A DNA stretch of 64,000 nucleotides from Ahaetulla prasina. Its lineage: Eukaryota > Chordata > Lepidosauria > Squamata > Colubridae. Shown here one piece after another: positions 1 to 11,359 of the stretch (the stretch's first letter is position 1; every line of letters starts with the position of its first letter). Below the pieces are notes generated by a model. The model worked only from the letters and a program-made list of their open reading frames with translations. It had not been told where the DNA came from and did no database searches. The stretch spans positions 304,702,016 to 304,766,015 of the forward strand of contig NC_080539.1 of NCBI RefSeq assembly GCF_028640845.1. The letters run 5' to 3'. A program made the translations under genes and the position numbers.

Positions 1-216
1 ATGGTTCTTTCTTTCCCTACCATCTTGCTGGCAAAGCTGTTATACAGTCAGTGGCATGGGGGAATCCGGAAGCCAATTCCACAGGTTGTTATTTGGAGGG
101 CTGTTTTGTGGAATGGAAAGATGGATAAGGTCATCCTTCTTTCCATTCCACAATATTTTAAGATTGCAATTCTCAATCTGGAGGACAAAGACTATCATAT
201 TTTCAATACCCATATC

Positions 217-217
217 T

Positions 218-282
<65 letters not shown>

Positions 283-300
283 GGGGGAAACAGAGACAGA
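217..300. repeat. (GT)n followed by (GA)n compound microsatellite
   Basis: About 12 GT units pass directly into about 17 GA units and then a purine-rich tail. It lies in intron 10, about 220 bp beyond the exon 10 donor. Confidence 0.95.
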
Positions 301-519
301 GAGGGAAGGAGGGAGGGAGGGACAATATGAAAAAGAATATGAAAGAGTACACAAAACATACAGTGAAAATGAAATGCTTGACATGGTTAAAGGCTACGCC
401 AGCTAAGAAATTCCCATGACATATCAGGGGGCAACATTTGGAGGATCTCTACACAAAGGGATGTTGAAATTACAATGGGGATGATAAACAGTAAAAAAAA
501 GGGGAAAAAAGACTTTTAC

Positions 520-649
520 CCAAACCGAGTTTCTTTTCTTCTTTTCCGTAGAAGAATTAGGGCTAAGGCAACGGCTGTAACCAGTGCAGTCAGAATTCCT
601 AAAACCACAGGAACCCAGGATGTTCCATAAAGAGGCTGCCTTTGCCCCC
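520..649 (-). CDS. TYRO3: TYRO3 exon 10: transmembrane segment and start of the juxtamembrane region
   Basis: Residues 407-449 plus two bases of the next codon. WVPVVLGILTALVTAVALAL followed by ILL is the membrane helix, then RKRRKETRF as stop-transfer. The acceptor is TCTAAACAG before a run of five G and the donor is GG/GTAAAA. The next exon would complete the Gly codon of RFG and lies off the window. Confidence 0.94.
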
Positions 650-721
650 CTGTTTAGAAAATACAATCCTTGTGAGAAAGCGAAATGTTTAGCCTATACG
701 CATTTTCATCCATGAAAGAGG

Positions 722-1296
722 TGTTGTGTCTTGTCCGCTCTCACCGCAGCCGGGGCCTTCTTATCTGCTCCCGAACACGGAGGAATGTATGCCTCCCGGC
801 CCCAGTCCTGGCTCCATGCTCAGACAAGCTGAAGAGGAGGGGGCACCTCCCGGTCCCAGCCCTGGCTCCATGCCCAAGCAGGCTGCAGAGGAGGGAGCAT
901 CCCCCGGCCCCAGCCCTGGCTCCATGCCCAGGCAAACGGAGCAGCTAGACCCCTCCCCCTCCTCCACAGCATGTGAGCCTGAGGAAAGTTTATTTCCAAC
1001 AGCTCCTGATTGGAGTGACCCTCGCATCAGAAGACTGGATAGGCGGAGGCAACAGAAGGAAGGGAGGGGCAGGCCTTAATGAGTGCTGAGTCATGGAGCC
1101 ACACCCCATGGCCTATATAAAGGATCTGCTTTCTGGCAGTCTCTGAGTCAGGCAAAGTCGAACTTATCTTGCTGAAGTCACTTACTGGTCTCCTGCCTGC
1201 TCTGAGGACTTTGCTAGGACTTTGGGCAGAGCTGCAGAGGCAAGCCTGATTCGAATTTCCCTGACCCGGCCGTCAGCGGAGGAGTGGGACACAACA
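722..1296 (+). mobile_element. Solo LTR with 5 bp target-site duplication
   Basis: The 575 bp unit begins TGTTGTGTC and ends GACACAACA, a perfect 9 bp terminal inverted repeat with TG...CA ends. It is flanked by the direct repeat AGAGG (717-721 and 1297-1301). A TATA box (TATATAAA, 1114-1121) lies where an LTR U3/R boundary would be. The U3 part holds a 54 bp tandem repeat (about 2.5 copies, near 800-935) open in one frame. No internal retroviral region, primer-binding site or second LTR is seen, so this is a recombined solo LTR. The superfamily (Gypsy or endogenous retrovirus) cannot be told; a 5 bp duplication fits either. Confidence 0.88.
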
Positions 1297-1799
1297 AGAG
1301 GTTCACTCCTAGAAGGAGGTTCACTAGTCATATTCTAAATAATTCTAAAACGATGTAGCAGCACAGCCAATGCTGCTGTTCTGCAAGGTTCGAAGTGGTA
1401 CATCTCCATTTGGTCAGTTTCTAGACTAGCCATCCTTAGAAGAGAAAGCTAAACATGCTGGGCCTTTGGTTTCATCGATCTTGCTAATTTTGTTCTTAGG
1501 CAAAGGCCGATTGTTTAAAGATGCAGCTGGAACATGGTGCCAACTTTATCTTGGAGATGTTCGCAAGTTGTGTTGTGCCTAACACAATCATATCACTCCA
1601 CCCAGTGTGGCTTTTAGTTCCTCTGAAATGTTAAATGTAGCTTTTATGAATCTGTTTTCCTCTGGTTTGAGAAAATATACCCGTGCTGGAAACCCTGTGG
1701 GAAATTTCCAGGAAAAAAATGAAAAATCAGCTGTTTGGAATATTTGGAACAATTCCCAACTCCTCCATTTTATGCCCATACTCTATAATACTTATATTA

Positions 1800-2199
1800 C
1801 AGGTAGTCCTGCACTTACAACAATTCATTTAGTGACCGTTCAAAGTTATGTTACTGAAAAAAGGGACTTATGAGTATTTTTTACGCTTAGAACTGCTGCA
1901 GCATCCCCATGGTCACGTGATCAAAACTCAGATGCTTGGCAACTGACTCACGTTTATGACGGTTACAGCGTCCTGGAGTCATGTGATCACCTTTTGTGAC
2001 CTCCTGACTAGCAAAGTTAATGGGGAAGGCAGATTCACTTAACAACCATCTTACTAACTGAAGAACTGCAGTGATTCACTTAACAACTATGGCAAGAAAA
2101 ATTGTAAAATGGGGAAAAACTCATGTAACAAATGTCTCAGAGACATGCAACTCTCAGAAATTTTAGGCTCAATTGTGGTTGTAAATCGAGGACTACCTG
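1800..2199. mobile_element. Non-autonomous DNA transposon, Tc/mariner-like (TA target)
   Basis: The ends read CAGGTAGTCCT... and ...AGGACTACCTG, with a further imperfect inverted repeat through ACTTACAACC/GGTTGTAAATC. The flanks are TA on both sides (1798-1799 and 2200-2201), the target duplication of the Tc1/mariner group. There is no transposase ORF in its 400 bp. Confidence 0.8.
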
Positions 2200-2304
2200 T
2201 ACAATCTATAATTAAATTTAAGATAATCTATCATAATTTAACATACTATAATGTTTATATAATATTTGCAATGCAATAATTACACATTGCTGTAATACAA
2301 AAGA

Positions 2305-2465
2305 TAATCAATTTTTTTTTTTTTTGTTTTTGTTTACATTTATACCCCGCCCTTCTCCGAAGACTCAGGGCGGCTTACAGTGTATAAGGCAATAGTCTCA
2401 TTCTATTTGTATATTTTTTACAAAGTCAACTTATTGCCCCCCCAACAATCTGGGTCCTCATTAAC
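2305..2465 (-). repeat. SINE/LINE 3' tail fragment (minus orientation)
   Basis: A poly-T start is followed by a segment with CCGCCCTTCTCCGAAGACTC and then AGGGCGGCTTACA, which recurs at 42.4 and 48.4 kb. The copy at 42.4 kb continues into a tRNA-like head, so this is a head-truncated copy of the same family. Confidence 0.75.
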
Positions 2466-2593
2466 GATGGCTTCCTATAATTCTTTTATAATTAAGAGCA
2501 AAAACTGTCAGATACCCTGATCTGGGAATCCTTATAACCCATTCAGGAAAAAAAACCTCAAATGCAGAAAATATTACTTCTATTCATCTAGGC

Positions 2594-2729
2594 CAGGGGT
2601 GTCAAACTCATGTTGTCACGGTAGCACAACGTGACATACCCGGACTTTTTCCCCCCTTCGCTAAACCAGGCGTGGACATGGCCAACGCACGACGCATCCA
2701 GTCAGTGGGCCGGGAATTTGACAGCCCTG
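2594..2729. mobile_element. hAT-like MITE with 8 bp target-site duplication
   Basis: It starts CAGGGGTGTCAAACT and ends TTTGACAGCCCTG. Exact 8 bp flanks ATCTAGGC lie at 2586-2593 and 2730-2737. The CA-G ends and 8 bp duplication are typical of hAT elements. It is 136 bp and non-coding. Confidence 0.88.
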
Positions 2730-3059
2730 ATCTAGGCCGTATCATGCTCATTGATTCTTTCAATCATTTTTAATAATACAGTAACACCAAACAATAGTAG
2801 GGGAGCCAACTGTATTGCATTGCTCTTTTCCTTCGTATGTCAAACGTTCCCTTACATAGAAAATTTGTAATAGTCCTAGCCAGTCCCTGCTTCTGCTAGA
2901 TTGTTTGAAGCTGCTTAGTTCTCATCTTGTGAAAACATAATACATATGCAGCTGGGAATATTGGAAAGAGCACAGCCAGAGAAATACAATGGTACCAGCT
3001 CTCCCACTGTTCCTCATCGGATGCACCATATTAACAACAGCCCATTTTCCTCAAACACA

Positions 3060-3165
3060 AATTTATTTATTTATTTATTTTATTATTTATTTATTTATTT
3101 ATTCAAATTTATATACCGCCCTATCTCCCGAAGGACTCAGGGCGGTGTACAGGCATTTAAAAGAC
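3060..3165 (-). repeat. (TTTA)n plus LINE-type 3' tail fragment
   Basis: (ATTT)n is followed by ATACCGCCCTATCTCC and CTCAGGGCGG, a minus-oriented copy of a 3' tail also seen in plus orientation at 33.56-33.64 kb. It lies about 185 bp beyond the exon 9 donor. Confidence 0.8.
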
Positions 3166-3349
3166 ATATAAATACAATATAAAACAATTAAAAAACTGAT
3201 TCTAAAAAGCCCGTAAATTTAGAGTTAAAATATCAAATAAAACCCAATTTAAAACCAATAATTTAAAATCTAGCTCAGCCCTGCACAATTAAATAAATAC
3301 GTTTTAAGCCTGCGGCGAAACAGAAACGCTTCCTACATTTGCCACCTAC

Positions 3350-3494
3350 CTATTAAATCTTGCGATGTAAGCAGTAAGGGCTCACTCCAAGGTCCACAAC
3401 CGGCTGAACTGAGTATACAGACCTTGATTGTAAGGTCTTTTAAGGGGTTCCACATAGAAAGGTTTGCTCTTGCTTCCTTCACAATCATTTTCCC
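3350..3494 (-). CDS. TYRO3: TYRO3 exon 9: end of FN3 domain 2
   Basis: Residues 359-406 plus one base. The peptide contains RANLSMWNPLKDLTIKVC (sequon N369) and AGCGPWSEP, the conserved end of the second FN3 domain in TAM receptors. The acceptor is GGTTCCAG and the donor GTAGGT. Confidence 0.97.
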
Positions 3495-4402
3495 CTGGAA
3501 CCAGAAAACCACAAATGGTGCATTGTCATTCAAGTGACACTTGTTCATTATTACCTTTGAATCAGAAAATCAATTTCTTCTGTTCCAAGTTATCTAGCAA
3601 TCTTGAGATTATGGTTTGTTGCACAGTCTATTGTTATCTGTGCTTGCTACAACCATAAGAAGTTATTTGGGCTTCCGGCACCTCCTATCAAGCCCTTGCT
3701 TGCCTGCACTGTTTGGCAACAATAAGCAAAGCTATTCTAGGGCTATTTAGAGTACGAATTGCTCTACCCCGTGCTGCTACTTGCTGCCATTGCCTAATTT
3801 CCCACCTTTATGAAATTCATGGGTTTTCATCAAATACGTTCTGTACTTCAAAGCCCGGAAATCAAGACTCATGCATAGTCTTTGTTATACAGTTACATAG
3901 TAAATAACAGATGATTTGGTTTTACACTAAATTGAGGCATTACGGTATTTATTGCACAATTGAACTGTGGTCTCTGAGCAGAGCCTACTTCGTATCTTAT
4001 GTAAAGATGCAATTACGGCACAAAATATATAATTTTTTTAGCTTAGAAATAAAATGTCGTCCATACAATAATGGAAGAAATTTAATTCCATCGTCATAAG
4101 AATTAAATCTTCCTTCCCAGATATCTCCTGCTTCCTAGCCCAGTTCACATATGATTGGTGTATGTTCGTCTGGGGCCACTTGATACCTCAGTTGTTTGCT
4201 ACATCAGCAAACTATTACCATTGTTATTAAAAGAAAGGAGCAGTGTAATAGCAGTTAGCCGAACCCCGATTCGGTTCCCTAAAAATAGCAAACCAAATGC
4301 ATTGGTAGACAATAGTCCTATCATCGCTAAGTTAAAAAAAGCAGGGCACAAAATACAAATTATATCTGGCATTCAAATTTGCAAGAATCAGTAGCACTAG
4401 AT
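3495..4402. other. Intron 8, first part: nothing recognised
   Basis: AT-rich unique-looking sequence. I see no gene, RNA or clear repeat. Confidence 0.6.
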
Positions 4403-4537
4403 CAGAGGTCTCCAACCCTGGCAACTTTAAGCCTGGCGGATTTCAACTCCCAGAATCCCCCAGCCAGCAAAGCTGGCTGGGGAATTCTGGGAATTGAAGT
4501 CCACCAGGCTTAAAGTTGCCAAGGTTGGAGACCCCTG
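4403..4537. mobile_element. Palindromic hAT-like MITE, copy 1
   Basis: Nearly the whole 135 bp folds on itself: a left arm reading AGGTCTCCAACC...AACTCCCAGAAT and the reverse complement on the right. The flanks CACTAGAT / CACTAGTT match in 7 of 8 bases. Four more copies of this family are in the window. Confidence 0.88.
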
Positions 4538-5583
4538 CACTAGTTAACAGAACAGTTGATCCTCAGTCTCTCACTGGTAAAAGAGTATGTGCAGGAATAG
4601 GGCATTAAAGCGGAAAATTCATGTTGAGGCAGACAACTTTTTAGTCTTGCTATTCTATTCCTTACACAGTTTTTGCAGTCCAAAGAGCAATTACAATATG
4701 CATGTTTAATATCTAAGCTCCCGTGAAGAGAAGCTCAACCCAAGCATGAAAATTGTAAGGCTTCCTACATTTAGGTATGCCTTAAAAGAACTAGCATTAC
4801 CTCTTCAAACTCTAGTATTTCTTGTTTTCAACCATACTAACAAATCTATTCCTATCAGAGTGGCTAGTTAATAACTTATATTCCCCAAGACTAAATCCAG
4901 ATCTGTCTGGGATGATATGAGCTATATCTGTGCAAGGCAGTGTTATTCTTTTGGGGTCACTTTTGAAATGCCTCCACTTTTTAAGTATTTATTTTATTTT
5001 TTGAGGAGAGCATAATTCTCCAGCCTTAATCAGCAAGTTAAACAAAACCAGATGCAGAATAAATGCACAGACAATACACAAAGAAATATTTCTCACTGTG
5101 AAACTGAACACTATTACTCAATGTATATGCAGCCAAACAAGGAGCAGCCAAATTTTTAGCATAATAAATTTTGCAACTTGCCACCATAAAAACACAAATC
5201 TGTGAATACACATTTTATCAATATGGAGATCCAATTGCTTTTATTGGTAGTTCATTCTAACCAAGCTGCTTTTTTAATCATTCAAATTATTACTTTTTAG
5301 TACTCACTGCCACAAGATGCAATGAAATCTATTAGCAACATTTTCAATTTATGAAGGTCATTTATCACTGGTAATAAGGATCTATGGGTTAATTAAACTT
5401 CTGTGTTTGGGATTTTAAGCATATTGGACAGTCATTACTATAATTTCCTGCTTGACCAGTAGCAACAATAAAGGAAGGTGGGAGTTGAGGAGCTATCCAT
5501 CTGCAGACTATAAGGTTAGAAAAGATTCTCCTAAATAGACTTTGTCCTGCTCCACCAAGAGCATATGTTTCTCGGTTTATTAC

Positions 5584-5726
5584 CTGAGTTATGTTATCTT
5601 GGCTCCACTCCAACCTGTATCCTAAGGCATTCTCCCCAAACATTTCTGGAGCTACTGCTTCCCATTCCAAAATCAGACAAGAATCTCTTTGGATAATGTG
5701 TACATTTTGTGGAGTACAATTTGGAG
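5584..5726 (-). CDS. TYRO3: TYRO3 exon 8: start of FN3 domain 2
   Basis: Residues 311-358, ending in phase 0. The peptide PNCTPQNVHIIQRDSCLILE leads into WEAVAPEMFGENALGYRLEW, with sequons N313 and N355. The acceptor is CCCTTGCAG and the donor GTAATA. A palindromic hAT-like element lies about 140 bp upstream in gene direction (5869-5997). Confidence 0.97.
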
Positions 5727-5868
5727 CTGCAAGGGAAAGAAAATTGCAATGTATCTTTTGTGCTGTTTAAAAGAGTACTACTGAATGGTAAGCCTCAAAG
5801 TACAGAAGAGCTTTAGGAAATCCTAAAGATATCTTAAATGCTATATAGTTCTACACAGTCTTCTAAAG

Positions 5869-5997
5869 CAGGGGTCTCTAACTTTGGCAACTTTAACATT
5901 TGCGGACTTCAACTCCCAGAATTCCTCTGCCAGCTTTGCACCTAGATGCAAAGTTGAAGTCCACAAGTCTTAAAGTTGCAAAGGTTGGAGACCCCTG
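5869..5997. mobile_element. Palindromic hAT-like MITE, copy 2
   Basis: Same family as at 4.4 kb, with ends CAGGGGTCTC...GAGACCCCTG. The flanks are TTCTAAAG / TTCTAAAA (7 of 8). It sits about 140 bp upstream of TYRO3 exon 8 in gene direction. Confidence 0.88.
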
Positions 5998-6049
5998 TTC
6001 TAAAAGGTTTCCCACCTTTTCAACAAGCTCTAAACACTGAAACATCCGT

Positions 6050-6145
6050 TTTATCCAGATCTGTGTCCAATCACACTTGGCCAATAAAGAACTGTGTGTG
6101 TGTCCAATCACACTTGACCAATAAAGAATTCTATTCTATTCTACT
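6050..6145 (+). repeat. LINE 3' end with (ATTCT)n start
   Basis: TGTCCAATCACACTTGGCCAATAAAG occurs twice in tandem (about 6065 and 6101) and ends in ATTCTATTCTATTCT. This is the 3' end of the snake CR1-type LINE that also ends at 18.0, 54.2 and 60.1 kb. Confidence 0.82.
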
Positions 6146-6393
6146 TGGAAGAACTAATAACAGCCTCATAGTTTCCAATTAACTGTACAATAGAAAGCAA
6201 CAACCATGGAGGCCGATGATTGATTGATTGAACCAACCCTGAGTTTTGCACGTTCCTTGCAATCTTTGTTCAATCAACATGCAGTATATCTGTTCAATTA
6301 ACCAAGAGAGTTGCTATTTTTCAAATGTTTTCTGATTCAACAAAAAACAATACTTTTTAACAGTTTCGTGCACTCTAGCCCTCTAAGTCTTAC

Positions 6394-6571
6394 CTAATCC
6401 CAAGGTCTGAAAATAGACCCAATCTGAAAAAGGAGAGCTGCCCATCTCATTAGAGCACTGAACTCGAACACTGTAATTGGTGGCGTGCTTTAAACCTGGT
6501 AAAGCCCTTGTAAAGGGAGGAACAGAGAAAACTTCAGTGACCACCTCATCCTCTTCCTGCAGCTCAGCCAC
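6394..6571 (-). CDS. TYRO3: TYRO3 exon 7: end of FN3 domain 1
   Basis: Residues 252-310 plus one base. The peptide includes VPPFTRALPGLKHATNYSVR, the FN3 strand E/F signature with sequon N283, and ends with DWVYFQTLGL. The acceptor is ATCCCAACAG and the donor GTAAGA. Confidence 0.97.
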
Positions 6572-8779
6572 CTGTTGGGATAAAGGGAGAAAGCAAAAAC
6601 ATGAACAAACAGAATCATGGATTTCACATAAAATGCGTCATTGAAGAAACTCATAAATCCTTAGGAGAGTTGCATCAAATGAATGATATATTACACATCA
6701 TCTTGGCTTTGGGCCATTGACATGCAGTGATGAATCCTTCAAACAGTTGAACCCTGTGAAACAGAAGAAAACTCTAGAATAATCAAGAGATTCGCATAAT
6801 GATAATAGCAAGCATTCAAGGACCAAAAAAATTGAGACTAGAGTAATCTAGCATTTTGAAAGCTACTGCCAATGTTTCATGGGCCTTGATGAACAAACAA
6901 GCTTATTCCATAAATAAATAAAACCATTTCCCTCCTCCACCCTTATAGCTTCAGTAAAACTGCAACAAACTGCACTAATGGAAAAAATGAGAACTCTCAT
7001 ATGTCCTACAATAGTTCTGAGATCTCACAGGTGAGAATTCTTGGAATTGCAGTCACCTCTGGAGATCAACAAGAGGTGGAAAACTGCTATATGAAAATAA
7101 CCCTTGCATCTAGGTGCAGTTTTTAATCTCTCTGGCTAACTGGGCTTTGTACTTTGATGTCTTTTTAAAAATTATTTTTACCAACCTATTTTGCACATTT
7201 TTATTGCTTCCCTTTTTTCACGTCATACATCTCTCTTAGTTTCAAGGAGAAACCTGTTCGATTAATCAAACAATTATTATTTTAAAAAACAAAACATACA
7301 TTTATTTCACATTAGGCATCCACACATATCTTTTGTTCCAGCAGCAACTCCAATAAAACAGACTCTGCAGTCTGTATATCTCTGTACTGTATGCATTATG
7401 GCCAGAGATGAAAGTATGAGTGAGCCTGCTTTTCATAATGGTGTCTTTACAAGCATGCCTTCAGCTCCTTTCTCCGGCCCTAGAAAAATAACAATCCTTC
7501 CTTTCCTGCAAGCACCAGGGACTGCTAGTAGTAGAAAGATGACTCAGAGGGCAGTAATGTTTACAAGTTAACTGCACATTTCCATTTCTTTGCCGTGGTA
7601 ACTCTCGGCTCCAGTTGATCTTTTTATACTAGACCGTGGTTGCCTCACTAAACTTGACCGATCAGAGAATGAAGTGCTTCTTTGTTTTTCCCAGCATGGG
7701 ACAGAAATGGATGTAAAGGGGGATGGGGTGGAATCCACAGTCTAAGAAATTTGCGATTTGCTTCTGTCTCTCTCTGCTTCAGCCCTGGAAAAAATGGTTG
7801 TAGGGAGGAGCCTGGAATTTAGAGAGATTAGCACTGTGTGCTGGGACCGATGGACGTGCATGTTAGGAAGAATAGGCTGTACCTAGTACAAGCAGGCAGA
7901 ATTCTAATGTGTGAGAGGAAATTCATTCTGATCTGTCAAAAGTCCCAAGAAAACAGCAATAAACACCGCGCAGGGGAGGGTTGCATCAAGGAGTAGAGGT
8001 AGTGCCATTAGCTCAAAGACCTCTTTGGTTTCTTGAAAGTGATAGGTAAGAGGGCAGTCGGCATCTCTAATGAAACTGAATAAAACAGACAAAACTGGTT
8101 GCTCATACTTTCAAAGTTATAGTTTTCTTTGTCCCTCAGGATTAAGTATAAGCTGCGGCCAAAAGCATATGGAGAAATTGAGTTTAGTCCCCAGCTCCAT
8201 TACAGGACTGAGTTAAATCTTTAAAAACCCGAGGCTTTAAAAACAAGTGTTCCATTTCTCTTTCTTTCTTCCCCAGTTCCGTTTCTGTAACATCCCTCAA
8301 ACATCTTGTTCTGTCAGCTTGATTAGTCCTAATCATAGTTGTGTCCATGCAGTCACCACAAATCAATGCCTCAAGGGAGACATTTTTGTCTTAATCAAGC
8401 AATCACTCAAATATTTTGGAGGAAGGTGTTTTTTTCTTTTTAATTTAAGAATACTGATTGCTATAACAACTCCCTGGAGGAGTCCAGGGTAGCTACATTA
8501 ATCTATAGAGATGAGTCTGGTCATTTAGAATAAGGGGGCTTGAATTCTCAGCTGAAATTCTCATCTCTCCTTATAGATGCCCAGACTGAAGAACTAAACC
8601 CATAATAAATTTGCAGTGCTGATCTCATCTGTCCAGGCTGACTCATGGCTTCCCGCAGCAAGAAATATAAAACATACTATTTACTTCAATATATATAGCA
8701 TTTGCTTCAAGGATTGCAAAACTCCAGCCCAGTCATTTCTCTCGAAGTCACAAGTAAACAGCTTTGTGCCACACCAGTC
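6572..8779. other. Intron 6, near exon 7: nothing recognised
   Basis: No repeat with clear ends. An eroded palindromic hAT arm may lie at 7020-7085. Confidence 0.55.
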
Positions 8780-8976
8780 CAGTGGTGGATTGCCCCCAGT
8801 TCGGACCGGTTCTATAGAACCGGTAGTAAAAACGGCAGGAGGCTCCGCCCACTGACCCGAACATCATCAAGTGATCTGCGCATGCACAGAAGCTTCTACG
8901 CATGCGCGAGCAGAGCGCGCGCACACACATGGGCACGATTCAAACCAGTAGTAAAGGTAAGTAGAACCCACCCCTG
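8780..8976. mobile_element. hAT-like element, CAGTGGTGG family
   Basis: Ends CAGTGGTGGATT... and ...ACCCACCCCTG, internal ACCGGTTC/GAACCGGT motifs, flanks CACCAGTC / CAGCAGTC (6 of 8). Related copies lie at 13.6, 19.3, 22.0, 31.1, 41.0, 44.4 and 45.6 kb. Confidence 0.8.
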
Positions 8977-10472
8977 CAGCAGTCCATTTCCAAAACAAAG
9001 CCCAGGTGAAATTATCCTTCCTGCTTCTAGCAAATTATACTCCATGTAAATTCCTGGATTTTGATTTTTTTTTAATATAATGGCTTTGTTAGCGCCTCAA
9101 CAGCAAATCTACTTAGCTGATTTTTCTGTGTCTTTGGAAAGCTATTCTTGCAGTTTCTTGCCTAGTCAACCAGAAGGCCCTATAGTCTTTTCCCATCATC
9201 TCAGTTGCTATTGAAAAAAGCCCTGCATGGACACTAAAAGTTTTTTGTGTGTATTACAGTAAATTAACATAAGGAACAGATACAAGTCACAGATAAAAAT
9301 TTTAAGCAAAATTAATCAAAGTAATAAAGAAGAAAAAGACTTGAATATTTTTTTTGGGGAAAAAAAGCTGTTTCTAGTGTGCTGCTCCTGAAAGGGAAAA
9401 GTTAATTTTTTCTTCCTCCTGGACTCCAGTTGGTCTTCCAAAACTGTATTGTCAAAGAGGCTTGAAAAACACCATCAACTGAAGAACATAGAAAGCTTTT
9501 CCAAACCTAACTCTTCGTGATCAGCATCTTTAGAAGCAGCATCTCCCACAAGCCATGACGACAACAAAATGATATCATGGGTGTGTAAGCTCATCATATA
9601 AATTATGTACTTGCACCCCAATAACTGACACAAGTACATATGTTGCAGTGATTGGTGGCCAACAGATCTAAATATATACTGTACATGCAGTATATTTGTA
9701 TGATGCTATCACCAGACATTATCGTTTTCCAATCCTTTCTTCACTCTACGGTAAAACTTTTCAAGGCAATTTTCAAGTATTCGGGAAATAAACATAGCAG
9801 AAATCTCCAGTGTCCAAATAAACTGTAGGAACTAGCAAATAAAATTTAACTGTCCAGTTTAAAAATCCATGAAGAGTTACATTTATCGTGTCAATTAGTT
9901 TAAATGGAAGTCACTGAGAATAAGTGAGCTTTATGGGATTTCTCAGACCTGAAAGAAAGGGATTTCACCCAACAGAAGACAGCTGAAAGGGATTTTCCCT
10001 TTGCACTTGTTTCAGAGTCAGGCAGCTCAGCACAAATGTTGTAAATCTAAATGCAGAGGGAAAAAATCCTTTGGGTAATTTGGCCTCAAACCATTTAAGT
10101 TTTAGAGCCTAACCGGTACTTTGAACCAAAATCAGAGTTCAATGGCAACCAAAATGGCTAGCAAAAGTACCAGTGTCATCTGATCGTTATCTGATGTGTT
10201 ATCTGATTGTTACTTGGGTGACCAATGTGATGAAACAATAGAGCACTTACACTCTACTAAGGCAAGTGAAGAGTTAAGAGGGCACTTCCTATAAGAGGAC
10301 AGAAAGATAACAAACTGCACATACACACACAAAACTGGCAGCAGACATTTGCTAATTGTGATTTGATAGTGCGGGCAAAACACTGGAAAAAAAAACCCCA
10401 ATTCTGACCATAAATGTGAAGTTCTGAACCTTTTGACAAACAGTTTGTATTAATATAATCTATTAATATTAA
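8977..10472. other. Intron 6: nothing recognised
   Basis: AT-rich, no ORF beyond chance length, no microsatellite of note. Confidence 0.6.
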
Positions 10473-10721
10473 CAGGGGTGTCAAACTTGATTTAATTGAG
10501 TGCCGCATCAGTTGTGACCTTGGGGGGCCAGGGTGGATGTGGCCAGCTTGACCTCACTCGTGTTGGGGGAGAGCTCTGCCCGCAAAAACAGGCTCCTGCG
10601 CTCCATTTTCACTGGCAGAGGCACCAGTTGTTCACTGTTTCCAGAGCGGTTCCATGGGCCAGGTCTAAGCACCCCACAGCACCCCGGATCTGGCCTGAGG
10701 GCCTTGAGTTTGACACCCCTG
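10473..10721. mobile_element. hAT-like element, CAGGGGTGTCAAACT family
   Basis: It starts CAGGGGTGTCAAACTTG and ends GAGTTTGACACCCCTG, giving clear inverted ends. Target duplication is not clear here. Related, better preserved copies are at 19.6, 20.9 and 35.5 kb. Confidence 0.8.
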
Positions 10722-11222
10722 ATCTATTCAGACAATGTGGTCTTGTTAAATAAAATGCTGAATGATCTACTAACAGTAAACAAAGAGACTGGCTATAATA
10801 CTCTCCTCCCTCCCTACCACAGGAAGAACTAGAGTAGAGAGAACCTCAGCATACAAAGTCCAAATTTATAATTTTGGAGTAATTGCAATAAGATTATGAA
10901 CTATTTATACCCCCCAAAACTTTGCAGAATATAGGCAACGTCTGAATGTGCAAAAATTTAGCCACTTTCTCATCAACAGAAAATTCCACAACGTTTTGAA
11001 AATTTCAAAAACAAATCCAGGTAGGGTAAATTACAGCAGTCCAACCTAAATGTTATATCCATGCATAGATCTTCTCTAGACAGGGCCACAGTTGGTAAGA
11101 GCATATTAGCTCAGAAAAAAATTACTGCCATCACCAAGGTTGTGTCAACATTAAAAATATACACAGTATATTTGAATTTTAGAAAACAAAATTGGGAAAC
11201 TGGAAGGTGGAATTGTATAGAG

Positions 11223-11359
11223 CAGGGGTCTTCAACCTTGGCAACTTTAAGCCTGGCAGACTTCAACTCCCAGAATTCCCCAGCCACCAAAGCAAAGCTG
11301 GCTGGGGAATTCTGGGAGTTGAAGTCCGCCGGGTTTAAAGTTGCCAAGGTTGAAGACCT
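11223..11359. mobile_element. Palindromic hAT-like MITE, copy 3
   Basis: CAGGGGTCTTCAACC... and ...GGTTGAAGACC form a near full-length hairpin. The right end is eroded, so the target duplication is only approximate. Confidence 0.85.
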
